Assembly (NCBI RefSeq): GCF_003751265.1
Contig: NZ_RJKN01000003.1
Span: forward strand, 186,001 to 250,000
Direction: 5' to 3'
Length of the DNA stretch: 64,000 nt
From: Pseudokineococcus lusitanus
Lineage (GTDB): Bacteria > Actinomycetota > Actinomycetes > Actinomycetales > Quadrisphaeraceae
Position numbers and translations under genes: made by a program. Of the stretch, positions 37,447 through 47,789 are shown in pieces. Each line of letters opens with the position of its first letter. Position 1 is the stretch's first letter. A model generated the notes under the pieces. That model was not told the DNA's origin. It saw nothing but the letters and a program-made list of their open reading frames with translations, and did not search any database.

Positions 37447-37737
37447 TCAGCGGCCGTCGTCCTCGCCGTCGTCGCCCTGGTCGTCGTCACCGTCGCCGTC
37501 GGACCGGTCGCCGTCGCCGTCCTGGTCGCCCTGGTCGCCCTGGTCGCCGTCGTCGCCCCGGTCGTCACCGCCGAAGCCCTGGCCGCCCTCGTCGTCGCGG
37601 TCGTCGTCGCCCTCCCCGTCCGCGGGGGCCGGGCAGCCGGCGAGCAGCAGCGCCCCGACGAGCGCGACGGCGCCCGCCCCGCCCGCGCGCAGGACGCCCC
37701 GCCGCGGCAGGAGGGCGCCGTCGCGCTCGTCGCTCAC
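37447..37737 (-). CDS. small lipoprotein with Asp/Gly-rich acidic tail
   Basis: 96 aa from GTG 37737, overlapping the stop of the AMIN-like gene (GTGA). Lipoprotein signal with an RR-containing n-region (PRRGVLRAGGAGAV) and lipobox LLAGC at about residue 35. After PAPADGEG the remaining 55 residues are almost only Asp, Gly, Gln, Glu and Arg in DGD/DQGDQ-type repeats, strongly acidic and certainly disordered; it may bind cations at the cell surface. No known domain. The composition also fits an artefact of GC-rich codon use, but the signal and coupling support a real gene. Confidence 0.6.
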   Translation of the reverse strand: MSDERDGALLPRRGVLRAGGAGAVALVGALLLAGCPAPADGEGDDDRDDEGGQGFGGDDRGDDGDQGDQGDQDGDGDRSDGDGDDDQGDDGEDDGR

Positions 37738-38273
37738 CAGGAGTGGGCGACGTCGACGACGAGGCGCGACCCGGTGCCCGGGCCGTCGAGGACGTAGGCG
37801 CGGAACGGCAGCTTCGCGCGGACCCCGAGCCCGAGGTCGGTCGTGCCCTCCCAGCTCTCCACGAAGGCGACTTGGCGGAACGTCCGGTAGCCGCTCGTGC
37901 TGACGAGCTCGCGCCCGTTGGCCGGGCTGTACGTCTCCCGTCCGGTCGCGGCGTCGTACGAGGGGGCGAAGGCGGTGACCTGCAGCTTGGCCCCACCGCG
38001 CAGGGGGACGACGTCGTACGAGGTCTTCCGCACCTGGTCGACGTACTGCACGGAGTAGCTGTCGAGCTTGCCGTCGATGTCCACGACCAGCCGGTCGAAG
38101 CAGGCCTGCCGGCCGGCGCGGACGTCCGTGACCCTGCCGCCCAGGTCGGTGACCGACGACTTGGCTCCGGACCCCCACGGCGTCGAGCACGTGGCGGCGG
38201 ACGCCGGGAGGGCGGCCGGGGCGAGGAGCACGGCCCCCAGCACGGCGGCGAGGGCGGCGCGGACGATCTTCAT
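37734..38273 (-). CDS. secreted AMIN-like domain protein
   Basis: 179 aa from ATG 38273. Sec signal peptide of about 29 residues (MKIVRAALAAVLGAVLLAPAALPASAA). The mature protein has CSTPWGSGAKS, then TDVRAGRQACFDRLVVDIDGK, an FRQVAFVESWEGTTDLGLGVRAKLPFRAYVLD stretch (about 125-160) and a closing RLVVDVAHSW. The R(L/V)VVDI pattern with two cysteines matches actinobacterial AMIN-like proteins, suggested to bind cell-wall glycans. Likely operonic with the acidic lipoprotein. A TAGCGT -10 box lies at 38347-38342 on this strand. Confidence 0.82.
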   Translation of the reverse strand: MKIVRAALAAVLGAVLLAPAALPASAATCSTPWGSGAKSSVTDLGGRVTDVRAGRQACFDRLVVDIDGKLDSYSVQYVDQVRKTSYDVVPLRGGAKLQVTAFAPSYDAATGRETYSPANGRELVSTSGYRTFRQVAFVESWEGTTDLGLGVRAKLPFRAYVLDGPGTGSRLVVDVAHSW

Positions 38274-38407
38274 GGACGTTCCCCTGTCGTCGGCCGCCTC
38301 GTGGGCGGCGCGGGCACCCCCCGTCGGGTCCCGGTGCTCGGACGCTAGGGGCGCCCCTCGCCCGGCGCGCGGCGAGTACCGACCCGTGACCGAGGTGCAA
38401 CGGTGAC

Positions 38408-38458
38408 GTGATCGGACGCTCCCGTGGCACTGCCGCCGGGGCGTCTCAGGCCGATCAC
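38408..38458 (-). terminator. hairpin at the end of the LysR gene
   Basis: GTGATCGG (38408-38415) pairs with CCGATCAC (38451-38458); an inner GACGC..CCCG/CGGG.CGTC stem extends it. It overlaps the LysR stop codon. Confidence 0.5.
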
Positions 38459-39342
38459 GCGGTCTGCTCGACGAGCAGCCGCCGCACCTCCGCCGCGGCC
38501 CGGCCGAGCGGGACGTCCTTGCGGTGCGCGACCCCGACGGTCCGCGACCACCCCGGCCCCCGCAGCGGGGTCGACCGCAGCGCCCCGCCGGCCGCCTCGA
38601 CGACGGTGCGCGGCAGCACCGCGGCCCCCACCCCGGCGCGCACGAGGGCGACGACGACGTCGAGCTCCCCGCCGTCGGCGACGACCCGCGGCGACACCCC
38701 TGCCCCGGCGCAGGCGTCGAGGACGCTGGCCCGCAGGTCGTACCCCTCCCCCGGCAGGACGAGGTCGACGTCGCCGAGGTCGGCCGCCGCGGCGCTCGGC
38801 CCGGCGACGGGCGCGGGCCCGTCGGCCGCCGCCGCGAGGAGCAGCGCGTCCCGCAGCAGCGGCGTCGTCGCCAGGGCCCCGCCGTGGGCGGCGACGGGCA
38901 GGACGACGACGGCCAGGTCCAGCGCGCCGACGGCGAGCCGCTCGACGAGGTCGCGCGAGCCCGCCTCCGCCAGCTCGAGCCGGACGCCCGGGTGCGCGTC
39001 GTGGAAGCGCCGCAGGACGGGCGGCAGGAGCGCGGTGCCGGCGCTCGGCGTCGCCCCCACCCGCAGGACGCCCGTCTCGAGGCCGCGCACCCGTTGCATC
39101 TCCGCCGTCGCGGCCGCGGCGTCGGCGAGGATCCGCCGCGCGTAGGGCAGCAGCCGCTCGCCCGCCTCGGTGGGCCGGACGTCGCCGCGCCGCCGGTGCA
39201 GCAGCGGGCCGCCCACCTCTCGCTCGAGCGACCGCACCTGCGCGGACAGCGAGGGCTGCGCCACGTGGAGCCGGGCGGCCGCCCGCGTGAAGTGGCCCTC
39301 GTCGACGACGGCGACGAAGCACGCCAGCTGCTGCAGCTGCAC
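38455..39342 (-). CDS. LysR-family transcriptional regulator
   Basis: 295 aa from GTG 39342; TACGGT 6 nt upstream supports a leaderless start. N-terminal winged HTH (residues 1-60: LQQLACFVAVVDEGHFTRAAARLHVAQPSLSAQVRSLE as landmark) and a periplasmic-binding-like effector domain starting VLRVGATPSAGTALLPPVL. Divergent from sdhA across 149 bp, so sdhA is its most likely target besides itself. No effector can be inferred. Confidence 0.92.
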   Translation of the reverse strand: MQLQQLACFVAVVDEGHFTRAAARLHVAQPSLSAQVRSLEREVGGPLLHRRRGDVRPTEAGERLLPYARRILADAAAATAEMQRVRGLETGVLRVGATPSAGTALLPPVLRRFHDAHPGVRLELAEAGSRDLVERLAVGALDLAVVVLPVAAHGGALATTPLLRDALLLAAAADGPAPVAGPSAAAADLGDVDLVLPGEGYDLRASVLDACAGAGVSPRVVADGGELDVVVALVRAGVGAAVLPRTVVEAAGGALRSTPLRGPGWSRTVGVAHRKDVPLGRAAAEVRRLLVEQTA

Positions 39343-39409
39343 GGGCCGACCGTAGACGCCCGCCCGACCGACCGATAGGCGATTCCTCTCGTCACCGGTC
39401 CGACGATCG

Positions 39410-39438
39410 TCGACCGCGACGGCGAGGCGCCCTACCCT
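39410..39438 (+). promoter_or_regulatory. sdhA promoter
   Basis: TCGACC (39410-39415), 17-bp spacer, TACCCT (39433-39438). Gives a leader of about 45 nt ending in AGGAGG shortly before the sdhA GTG. Confidence 0.5.
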
Positions 39439-39491
39439 GGCCGCAGGAGCGGCCGTCCCCGGTCGCCGACCGTCGACCAGGAGGTCCCCCC

Positions 39492-41258
39492 GTGGTCCAG
39501 ACCCACATCTTCGACGTCGTCATCGTCGGCGCCGGCGGCGCGGGCATGCGCGCGGCCATCGAGTCCGGCCAGCGCTCGCGCACCGCCGTCCTCACCAAGC
39601 TCTACCCCACGCGCTCCCACACCGGCGCGGCGCAGGGCGGCATGTGCGCCGCCCTCGCCAACGTCGAGGAGGACAACTGGGAGTGGCACACCTTCGACAC
39701 CGTCAAGGGCGGCGACTACCTCGTCGACCAGGACGCCGCCGAGGTCATGTGCCGCGAGGCCATCGACGCGGTCCTCGACCTCGAGAAGATGGGCCTGCCG
39801 TTCAACCGCACGCCCGAGGGCAAGATCGACCAGCGGCGCTTCGGCGGCCACACCCGCAACCACGGCGAGTCCGCGGTCCGCCGCTCGTGCTTCGCGGCCG
39901 ACCGCACCGGCCACATGATCCTGCAGACGCTCTACCAGCAGTGCGTCAAGCACGAGGTGGAGTTCTACAACGAGTTCTACGTCCTCGACCTGCTCATGGG
40001 CACGAACGAGCAGGGCGAGCAGGCCGCCGCCGGCGTCGTCGCCTACGAGCTGGCCACGGGCGAGATCCACGTCTTCCGCGGCAAGGCCGTCGTCCTCGCC
40101 ACCGGCGGCGTCGGCAAGGTCTACAAGACGACGTCGAACGCCCACACGCTCACGGGCGACGGCATGGGCATCGCCTACCGCCGCGGCATCCCCCTGGAGG
40201 ACATGGAGTTCTTCCAGTTCCACCCGACGGGCCTCGCCGGCCTGGGCATCCTCCTGTCGGAGGCCGCCCGCGGCGAGGGCGGCATCCTCCGCAACGCCGA
40301 GGGCGAGCGCTTCATGGAGCGCTACGCCCCGACGATCAAGGACCTCGCGCCGCGCGACATCGTCGCGCGGTCGATGGCCAACGAGGTCCGCGAGGGCCGC
40401 GGCGCCGGGCCGGACAAGGACTACGTCCTCCTCGACCTCACCCACCTCGAGCCGGCGCACATCGACGCGAAGCTGCCGGACATCACGGAGTTCGCGCGCA
40501 CCTACCTCGGCGTCGAGCCGTACACCGAGCCGGTGCCCGTCTACCCGACGGCGCACTACGCCATGGGCGGCGTGCCGACCAACGTCGAGGCCGAGGTCCT
40601 CGCCGACAACGACACCGTCATCCACGGCCTCTACGCCGCGGGCGAGGTCGCCTGCGTGTCCGTGCACGGCTCCAACCGCCTCGGCACCAACTCGCTCCTC
40701 GACATCAACGTCTTCGGCAAGCGCGCCGGCCTCGCGGCGGCGGAGTACGCGGCGCGGCCGACGTCGAAGCTGCTCGAGGTGGAGGACGACCCCGAGCGCG
40801 GCGTCGTCGCGATGATCGAGGACATCCGTGGCCGCGAGGCGGGCGAGCGGGTCTCGACCCTGCGCCAGGCCATGCAGGAGACGATGGACGCCAACGCCCA
40901 GGTCTTCCGCACCGAGGCGAGCCTCAAGCAGTGCCTCACCGACCTCGCCGGCCTGCGCGAGCGCTACCAGCGGGTCGTCGTGCAGGACAAGGGGAAGCGC
41001 TTCAACACGGACCTCCTCGAGGCCGTCGAGCTCGGCTTCCTCCTCGAGCTGTCCGAGGTCATCGTCGTCGGCGCCCTGGCCCGCCAGGAGTCGCGCGGCG
41101 GTCACTTCCGCGAGGACTACACGGCGCGCGACGACGTCAACTTCATGCGCCACACGATGGCCTACCGGGCCGTGGACGAGGACGGCAGCGACGCGGTCCG
41201 CCTCGACTACAAGCCGGTCGTCCAGACCCGCTACCAGCCGATGGAGCGCAAGTACTGA
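39492..41258 (+). CDS. sdhA: succinate dehydrogenase flavoprotein subunit (orphan)
   Basis: 588 aa from GTG 39492, with AGGAGG about 7 nt upstream. Oxidises succinate to fumarate in the TCA cycle/respiratory complex II. FAD-binding VIVGAGGAGMRAA (residues 10-22), covalent-FAD His43 in RSHTGAAQGG, FGGHTRNHGE, EFFQFHPTG, YPTAHYAMGGVPTN, SVHGSNRLGTNSLLDINVFG, and C-terminal RDDVNFMRHTMAYR. Full length and intact. Unusual: no sdhB, sdhC or sdhD is present on either side; a LysR gene diverges upstream and a strong terminator follows. Confidence 0.95.
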   Translation: MVQTHIFDVVIVGAGGAGMRAAIESGQRSRTAVLTKLYPTRSHTGAAQGGMCAALANVEEDNWEWHTFDTVKGGDYLVDQDAAEVMCREAIDAVLDLEKMGLPFNRTPEGKIDQRRFGGHTRNHGESAVRRSCFAADRTGHMILQTLYQQCVKHEVEFYNEFYVLDLLMGTNEQGEQAAAGVVAYELATGEIHVFRGKAVVLATGGVGKVYKTTSNAHTLTGDGMGIAYRRGIPLEDMEFFQFHPTGLAGLGILLSEAARGEGGILRNAEGERFMERYAPTIKDLAPRDIVARSMANEVREGRGAGPDKDYVLLDLTHLEPAHIDAKLPDITEFARTYLGVEPYTEPVPVYPTAHYAMGGVPTNVEAEVLADNDTVIHGLYAAGEVACVSVHGSNRLGTNSLLDINVFGKRAGLAAAEYAARPTSKLLEVEDDPERGVVAMIEDIRGREAGERVSTLRQAMQETMDANAQVFRTEASLKQCLTDLAGLRERYQRVVVQDKGKRFNTDLLEAVELGFLLELSEVIVVGALARQESRGGHFREDYTARDDVNFMRHTMAYRAVDEDGSDAVRLDYKPVVQTRYQPMERKY

Positions 41259-41275
41259 CACCGCTCCCCCCGCTG

Positions 41276-41319
41276 ACGACGACGCCCGCCCCGGCTGCTG
41301 CCGGGGCGGGCGTCGTCGT
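41276..41319 (+). terminator. sdhA terminator
   Basis: Perfect 20-bp stem (41276-41295 with 41300-41319) and 4-nt loop, 17 bp after the sdhA stop; also suited to stop the convergent ASCH gene. Confidence 0.9.
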
Positions 41320-41335
41320 CCGGGAGCGTGGCCGG

Positions 41336-41887
41336 TCAGGCGTCGACGGGCACGGGCTGCCGTTCGCGCACCTCGCGCGGCCGCGGGTGCACGAGCTGCA
41401 GCCCCTCGCAGACGACGGGCATGTCGGCGCGGAACTGCTCCCCGACGAGCGCGAGCCCGGCGCCGAAGAAGCCCTCGTGGACGGCGCGCCAGTGCTCGAG
41501 CGAGCGGTCGCCCTCGCCCTCGGCGTACGCGTGCTCCGCGGTGACCTCGCGGAAGGGCACGACCTCGACGGACGTCGTCCGGACGAGCGCCCGGGGGTGC
41601 CCGGCGCCGTCGAGGACGATCGACAGGTCGCCGGGGCGGGGCAGCTCCTCGCCCTCGGCCTCGTACTCCCAGTGCGCGCTGGCCGTCGCCGTCTTCACCC
41701 CGGTCAGCACGAGCTCGAGCAGCTCGTCGGCCTGCTCGGGCTTGTCCCCGAAGGACCAGGCGGGCGGCGGGACGACCGTCGCGGCGCCCGCGCCCGTCAC
41801 CACGGACAGGCGGCCGAGGCCGGCGCGGCCCCGGGCCAGCTCCCAGAAGCGGACGATCTCGCTGTCACGGCTGCCGTCGGTCTGCAT
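41336..41887 (-). CDS. ASCH-domain protein
   Basis: 183 aa from ATG 41887, with a GGGGGAGA sequence upstream; an earlier in-frame start at 41914 lacks support. The ASCH (PUA-like beta-barrel) domain covers about residues 40-150: WSFGDKPEQADELLELVLTGVKTATASAHWEYEAEGEELPRPGD as landmark, followed by VRTTSVEVVPFREV. ASCH proteins bind or process RNA nucleosides (some are N4-acetylcytidine amidohydrolases). A role in RNA metabolism is inferred. Convergent with sdhA. Confidence 0.88.
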   Translation of the reverse strand: MQTDGSRDSEIVRFWELARGRAGLGRLSVVTGAGAATVVPPPAWSFGDKPEQADELLELVLTGVKTATASAHWEYEAEGEELPRPGDLSIVLDGAGHPRALVRTTSVEVVPFREVTAEHAYAEGEGDRSLEHWRAVHEGFFGAGLALVGEQFRADMPVVCEGLQLVHPRPREVRERQPVPVDA

Positions 41888-41962
41888 GGCGCCAGTCTCC
41901 CCCGCCGCCGGCACCGCCCGGGACGGCGCCCGACGGCCGGGGTCGCACGCCTTCCCGGACGG

Positions 41963-42004
41963 ACGACGGCGCCCGCCCTGCCGGAGCAGGACGGGCGCCG
42001 TCGT
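41963..42004 (-). terminator. ilvC terminator
   Basis: 13-bp outer stem (41963-41975 with 41992-42004) plus an inner CTGC/GCAG stem, 13 bp after the ilvC stop. Confidence 0.75.
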
Positions 42005-42017
42005 CGAGGGGAGAGAG

Positions 42018-43685
<1,668 letters not shown>

Positions 43686-43689
<4 letters not shown>

Positions 43690-45698
43690 CGGTCGTCGTC
43701 CTCGGTCGCGGGGCTCGTGCCCCCGGGCGTACGGGGGTCGGTGCCGGCGACGACGCCCGGGCCCGTGGGCGTCGGGGCGGCGTCGTCCTCGGTGCTGGTC
43801 TCCTCGTCCCGGTCCCACTGCGGCGAGATGCCGCGGGCGTACTGGATCTCGTCGTTGCTGACGCCGGCGGCGACCATCGGCCACACCATCGCGTCGCGGT
43901 GGACGACGAAGTCGACGACGACGGGCCGGTCGGTGACGGCCATCGCCGCCTCGATCGTCGCGTCGAGGTCCTCGGGACGCTCGCAGCGCAGCCCGACGCA
44001 GCCGTAGGCGTCGGCGAGCTTGACGAAGTCGGGGATCCGCTGGCCCATGGCCACCGCCGAGCCGGTGTGCAGGTCGGTGTTGGAGTAGCGGCCCTCGTAG
44101 AAGAGGGTCTGCCACTGCCGGACCATGCCGAGGCTGGAGTTGTTGATGACGGCGACCTTGATCGGGATGCCGTTGAGCGCGCAGGTGGCGAGCTCCTGGT
44201 TGGTCATCTGGAAGCAGCCGTCGCCGTCGACCGCCCAGACGACGCGGTCCGGGTCGCCGACCTTGGCGCCCATGGCCGCCGGCACGGCGAAGCCCATGGT
44301 CCCGAGGCCGCCGGAGTTGATCCAGCTGCCGGGGCGCTCGTAGCGGATGAACTGGGCGGCCCACATCTGGTGCTGCCCGACGCCGGAGACGTAGACGGCC
44401 TCGGGGCCCGCCACCTCGCCGAGGCGCTGGATGACGTGCTGCGGGGACAGCGCGCCGTCCTCGGCCGCGGCGTAGCCGAGCGGGTAGGTCTCGCGCAGCT
44501 GGTCGAGCTGGCGCCACCAGGCGGCCAGGTCGGCGCGGTGCCCCTCGGCGTGCTCGGCCCGGAGAGCGGGCACGAGCTCGGTGAGGACCTCGCGGGCGTC
44601 ACCGACGATCGGCACGTCCACCACCCGGTTCTTGCCGATCTCCGCCGGGTCGACGTCGGCGTGCACGACGGCGGCGTCGGGGGCGAAGGACGAGAGCTTG
44701 CCGGTGACGCGGTCGTCGAAGCGGGCCCCGAGCGTGACGAGCAGGTCGGCCTTCTGCAGCGCGGTGACCGCGGCGACGGTGCCGTGCATGCCGGGCATGC
44801 CGAGGTGGTGCGGGTGGCTGTCCGGCAGGGCGCCGCGGGCCATGAGGGTCGTGACGACCGGCGCGCCCGAGAGCTCGACGAGCTCGGCCAGCTCGGCCGA
44901 GGCGCCCGCCTTGATGACGCCGCCGCCGACGTACAGCACGGGGCGCTCGGCCGCCGCGATGAGGCGCGCGGCCTCGCGCACCTGGCGGCGGTGCGGCGTC
45001 GTCGTCGGCCGGTAGCCCGGCAGGTCGAGGCGCGTCGGCCAGCGGAACGTCGTCGTCGCCTGGAGCGCGTCCTTCGCGATGTCCACGAGCACGGGGCCCG
45101 GGCGGCCCGTCGCGGCGATGTGGAAGGCCTCGGCGATGGTCCGCGGGATGTCGTCCGGGTCGGTGACGAGGAAGTTGTGCTTCGTCACGGGCATCGTCAT
45201 CCCGACGATGTCCGCCTCCTGGAAGGCGTCGGTGCCGATGGCGGCCGAGGAGACCTGGCCGGTGATGGCGACCATGGGCACGGAGTCCATGTGCGCGTCG
45301 GCGATGGCCGTGACGAGGTTCGTGGCCCCCGGGCCGGACGTCGCCATGCAGACGCCGACCTTGCCGCTCGTCTGCGCGTAGCCCTGGGCGGCGTGGCCGG
45401 CGCCCTGCTCGTGGCGGACGAGGATGTGCCGGACGCTCGCGCTGTCGAGCAGCGGGTCGTAGGCCGGGAGGATCGCGCCGCCCGGGATGCCGAAGACGAC
45501 CTCGACCTCGGCGGCCTCGAGCGCACGGACGAGGCTCTGCGCCCCGGTGATGCGCTCCTCGGCGACGGGCGCGGGCGCCCCGCCGGTCGGGCTCGTGGAG
45601 CCGGTGGCGCCCTGGGCCGGCGAGGGCACGGCCGGGGCACCGGGGGCGGGCGGGCGCGGCCCCGGGCGGGGCGTGGTCCGCTGGTCGACGCTGGACAT
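43686..45698 (-). CDS. ilvB: acetolactate synthase, catalytic subunit
   Basis: 670 aa from ATG 45698, with GGAGG 5 nt upstream. TPP enzyme condensing pyruvate to acetolactate (or with 2-oxobutyrate). N-terminal Pro/Ala-rich extension of about 48 residues, then [32 protein letters not shown]; catalytic Glu in [17 protein letters not shown]-binding [15 protein letters not shown] followed by [13 protein letters not shown] disordered C-terminal tail of about 45 residues is extra. Preceded by a leader peptide and hairpin suggesting attenuation by branched-chain amino acids. Confidence 0.97.
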
Positions 45699-45846
45699 GA
45701 GGTCCTCCGGGCGGTGCTCGTGGCGCGGGCCCCGGGACGGGGCCTGCTCGGTGGTGCCGGTGGTGCGGGTCGTGCCTACGTGCGGGTCCTGCTCGTGCTG
45801 CCGTCCGTCATGCTCCCGGTCCCGCGAGGAGGCCCGGACATGACGA

Positions 45847-45886
45847 GACCCCTCGGCCGGCGCGGTGGCCGGCGGTCCGAGGGGTC
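45847..45886 (-). promoter_or_regulatory. candidate attenuator hairpin in the ilvB leader
   Basis: 10-bp outer stem GACCCCTCGG/CCGAGGGGTC (45847-45856 with 45877-45886) and a 5-bp inner stem CCGGC/GCCGG. It begins 37 nt after the leader-peptide stop and about 150 nt before the ilvB start. I could not identify the competing antiterminator pairing with certainty. The rest of 45699-46002 holds only this leader. Confidence 0.6.
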
Positions 45887-45923
45887 GCGTGCGGAGCCGT
45901 GGGTGACGTCGAGGGCGTCGGGC

Positions 45924-45959
45924 TCACGCACGCCCGGGAACTACGAGGAGGCTCTGCAC
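45924..45959 (-). CDS. ilvB leader peptide (VQSLLVVPGRA)
   Basis: 11 codons plus stop: GTG CAG AGC CTC CTC GTA GTT CCC GGG CGT GCG TGA. Four consecutive branched-chain codons (Leu-Leu-Val-Val), including GTA, which is very rare at this GC content. CAGGCT (45971-45966), 18 bp from TTGACG (45995-45990), ends 6 nt before the GTG, so the peptide would be read from the 5' end of a leaderless mRNA. Ribosome stalling on these codons would report leucine/valine supply to the downstream hairpin. Confidence 0.75.
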   Translation of the reverse strand: MQSLLVVPGRA

Positions 45960-45965
45960 GGGGAC

Positions 45966-45995
45966 AGCCTGCTCCGCGGCCCGGGACGTCGTCAA
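45966..45995 (-). promoter_or_regulatory. ilvBNC promoter
   Basis: TTGACG (45995-45990), 18-bp spacer, CAGGCT (45971-45966) on the minus strand. Located just beyond the terminator of the lysine operon. Confidence 0.55.
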
Positions 45996-46002
45996 CCGAC
46001 GG

Positions 46003-46033
46003 GACGCCCGTCCCAGCATGCGGGACGGGCGTC
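46003..46033 (-). terminator. terminator of the lysine-catabolic operon
   Basis: Perfect 12-bp stem (46003-46014 with 46022-46033), 7-nt loop, 18 bp after the aldehyde dehydrogenase stop. Confidence 0.8.
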
Positions 46034-46051
46034 TCAGCGGGCGGAGGGCGC

Positions 46052-47686
46052 TCAGCCGAAGTCGACGCCCTGCGCCAGGGGCAGCTCGTGCGAGGCGTTG
46101 ACCGTGTTGGTCGCGCGGCGCATGTAGGCGCGCCAGGAGTCCGAGCCGGACTCGCGGCCTCCCCCGGTCTCCTTCTCGCCGCCGAACGCACCGCCGATCT
46201 CCGCGCCCGACGTGCCGATGTTGACGTTGACGATGCCGCAGTCGGAGCCGTCGGCGGCCATGAAGAACTCCGCCTCCCGGACGTCGCCCGTGAAGATGGC
46301 GCTCGAGAGCCCCTGCGGGACGTCGTTGTGGACGGCCACGGCGTCGGCCAGGTCGTCGTAGGTCATGACGTAGAGGACGGGCGCGAAGGTCTCGGTGCGC
46401 ACGACGTCGGTCTGCGCCGGCATCCGCACGATCGCCGGCCGCACGTAGCGGGCGGCGGGCGCGTCGTCGGCGAGGACCCGCTCGCCGCCGACGAGGACCT
46501 CGCCGCCGTCGGCCACCGCCTGCGCGAGCGCCGCCTCCATGGCCTCGGCCGCGCGCGGGGCGACGAGGGGGCCGACGAGGGCCCCGGGCGCCGTCGGGTC
46601 CCCGACGGGCAGCCGGCGGTAGACCTCGACGAGGCGCCGGGTGAGCTCGTCGGCCACGGAGGTGTGGACGAGGAGGCGGCGGAGCGTCGTGCAGCGCTGG
46701 CCGGCCGTGCCCGCGGCGGCGAAGACGATGCCGCGGACGGCGAGGTCGAGGTCGGCCGTCGGGGCGACGACGGCGGCGTTGTTGCCGCCCAGCTCGAGCA
46801 GCGTGCGGCCGAAGCGGCCGGCCACGCGGGCGGCGACGTCGCGGCCCATGGGCACCGAGCCCGTGGCGGAGACCAGCGGCACGCGCGGGTCGTCGACGAG
46901 GCGGCGACCGACCTCGGCGTCGCCGAGCACGAGCGGGAAGAGGCCCTCGGGCGCCCCGCTCTCGCGGGCCGCCCGCTCGGCCAGCGCCGTGCAGGCCAGC
47001 GCCGTGAGCGGCGTCAGCTCGGACGGCTTCCACACGACCGGGTCGCCGCAGACGACGGCGAGCGCGCTGTTCCACGACCACACGGCGACGGGGAAGTTGA
47101 AGGCGCTGACGACGGCGACCGGGCCGAGGGGGTGCCACGTCTCCTGCAGGCGGTGCCCCGGGCGCTCCGACGGCATCGTGCGGCCGGTCAGCTGGCGCGA
47201 GAGGCCGACGGCGAGGTCGCAGACGTCGACCATCTCCTGCACCTCGCCGCGCGCCTCGGACGGCGTCTTGCCGACCTCGACGGTGACGAGGGCCGCGAGG
47301 TGCTCGAGGTGCTCGACGAGGAGGGCGCCGAGGCGCTTGACGAGGAAGCCGCGCACGGGGGCCGGCGTCGTCCGCCAGGTGGTGAAGGCGGAGACGGCCT
47401 GCGCGACCGCCTCGTCGACGTGGTCGGGCGTGGAGGCGACGAGCGGGAAGAGGTCCTCCCCCGTCAGCGGGGTGCGCGCGGTGACGACGCGCTCGCCGCC
47501 CGCCGCGGCGCGCTCGCCCTCGGCGGTCAGCGCGGCGGTGTCGACGCCGCACGCGGCGAGGGCCGCGAGCGCCCGCTCGCGCAGCTCCGCGGTCGTCGTC
47601 GTCAGCCGCAGGACGGCCGGCGCGGGCGCCCCGCCCTCGAGCGGCTCCCCCTCGGGGACGTGGGGGGCGGCGGTGGCGGAAGTCAC
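46052..47686 (-). CDS. aminoadipate-semialdehyde/piperideine-6-carboxylate dehydrogenase (ALDH7)
   Basis: 544 aa, GTG start with GAGGAGA 5 nt upstream. NAD-dependent aldehyde dehydrogenase. Landmarks: SAFNFPVAVWSWNSALA, WKPSELTPLTA, general-base LLELGGNNAAVV, catalytic Cys in GTAGQRCTTLRRL, TETFAPVLYV and the ALDH7-specific GGAFGGEKETGGGRESGSD. Family members (antiquitin, AmaB, Pcd) oxidise L-2-aminoadipate 6-semialdehyde to 2-aminoadipate. The aminotransferase that makes this semialdehyde from lysine is encoded two genes upstream, which fixes the role well. It lies 103 bp after the HglS-like gene. Confidence 0.92.
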   Translation of the reverse strand: MTSATAAPHVPEGEPLEGGAPAPAVLRLTTTTAELRERALAALAACGVDTAALTAEGERAAAGGERVVTARTPLTGEDLFPLVASTPDHVDEAVAQAVSAFTTWRTTPAPVRGFLVKRLGALLVEHLEHLAALVTVEVGKTPSEARGEVQEMVDVCDLAVGLSRQLTGRTMPSERPGHRLQETWHPLGPVAVVSAFNFPVAVWSWNSALAVVCGDPVVWKPSELTPLTALACTALAERAARESGAPEGLFPLVLGDAEVGRRLVDDPRVPLVSATGSVPMGRDVAARVAGRFGRTLLELGGNNAAVVAPTADLDLAVRGIVFAAAGTAGQRCTTLRRLLVHTSVADELTRRLVEVYRRLPVGDPTAPGALVGPLVAPRAAEAMEAALAQAVADGGEVLVGGERVLADDAPAARYVRPAIVRMPAQTDVVRTETFAPVLYVMTYDDLADAVAVHNDVPQGLSSAIFTGDVREAEFFMAADGSDCGIVNVNIGTSGAEIGGAFGGEKETGGGRESGSDSWRAYMRRATNTVNASHELPLAQGVDFG

Positions 47687-47789
47687 GGGGTTCTCCTCGG
47701 GCAGGTGGGTCGGTGGGGCGGGAGCACTGCAGCACGGGCGCGGGACCCGCCGGCGGAGGTCCGTCCGCCGGCGGGCCCCGGGCCGCGGG

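Noticed and set aside
45699-46002. T-box riboswitch upstream of ilvB
   Set aside because: No T-box sequence (TGGNACCGCG) or specifier-loop layout. The short leader peptide explains the region better.
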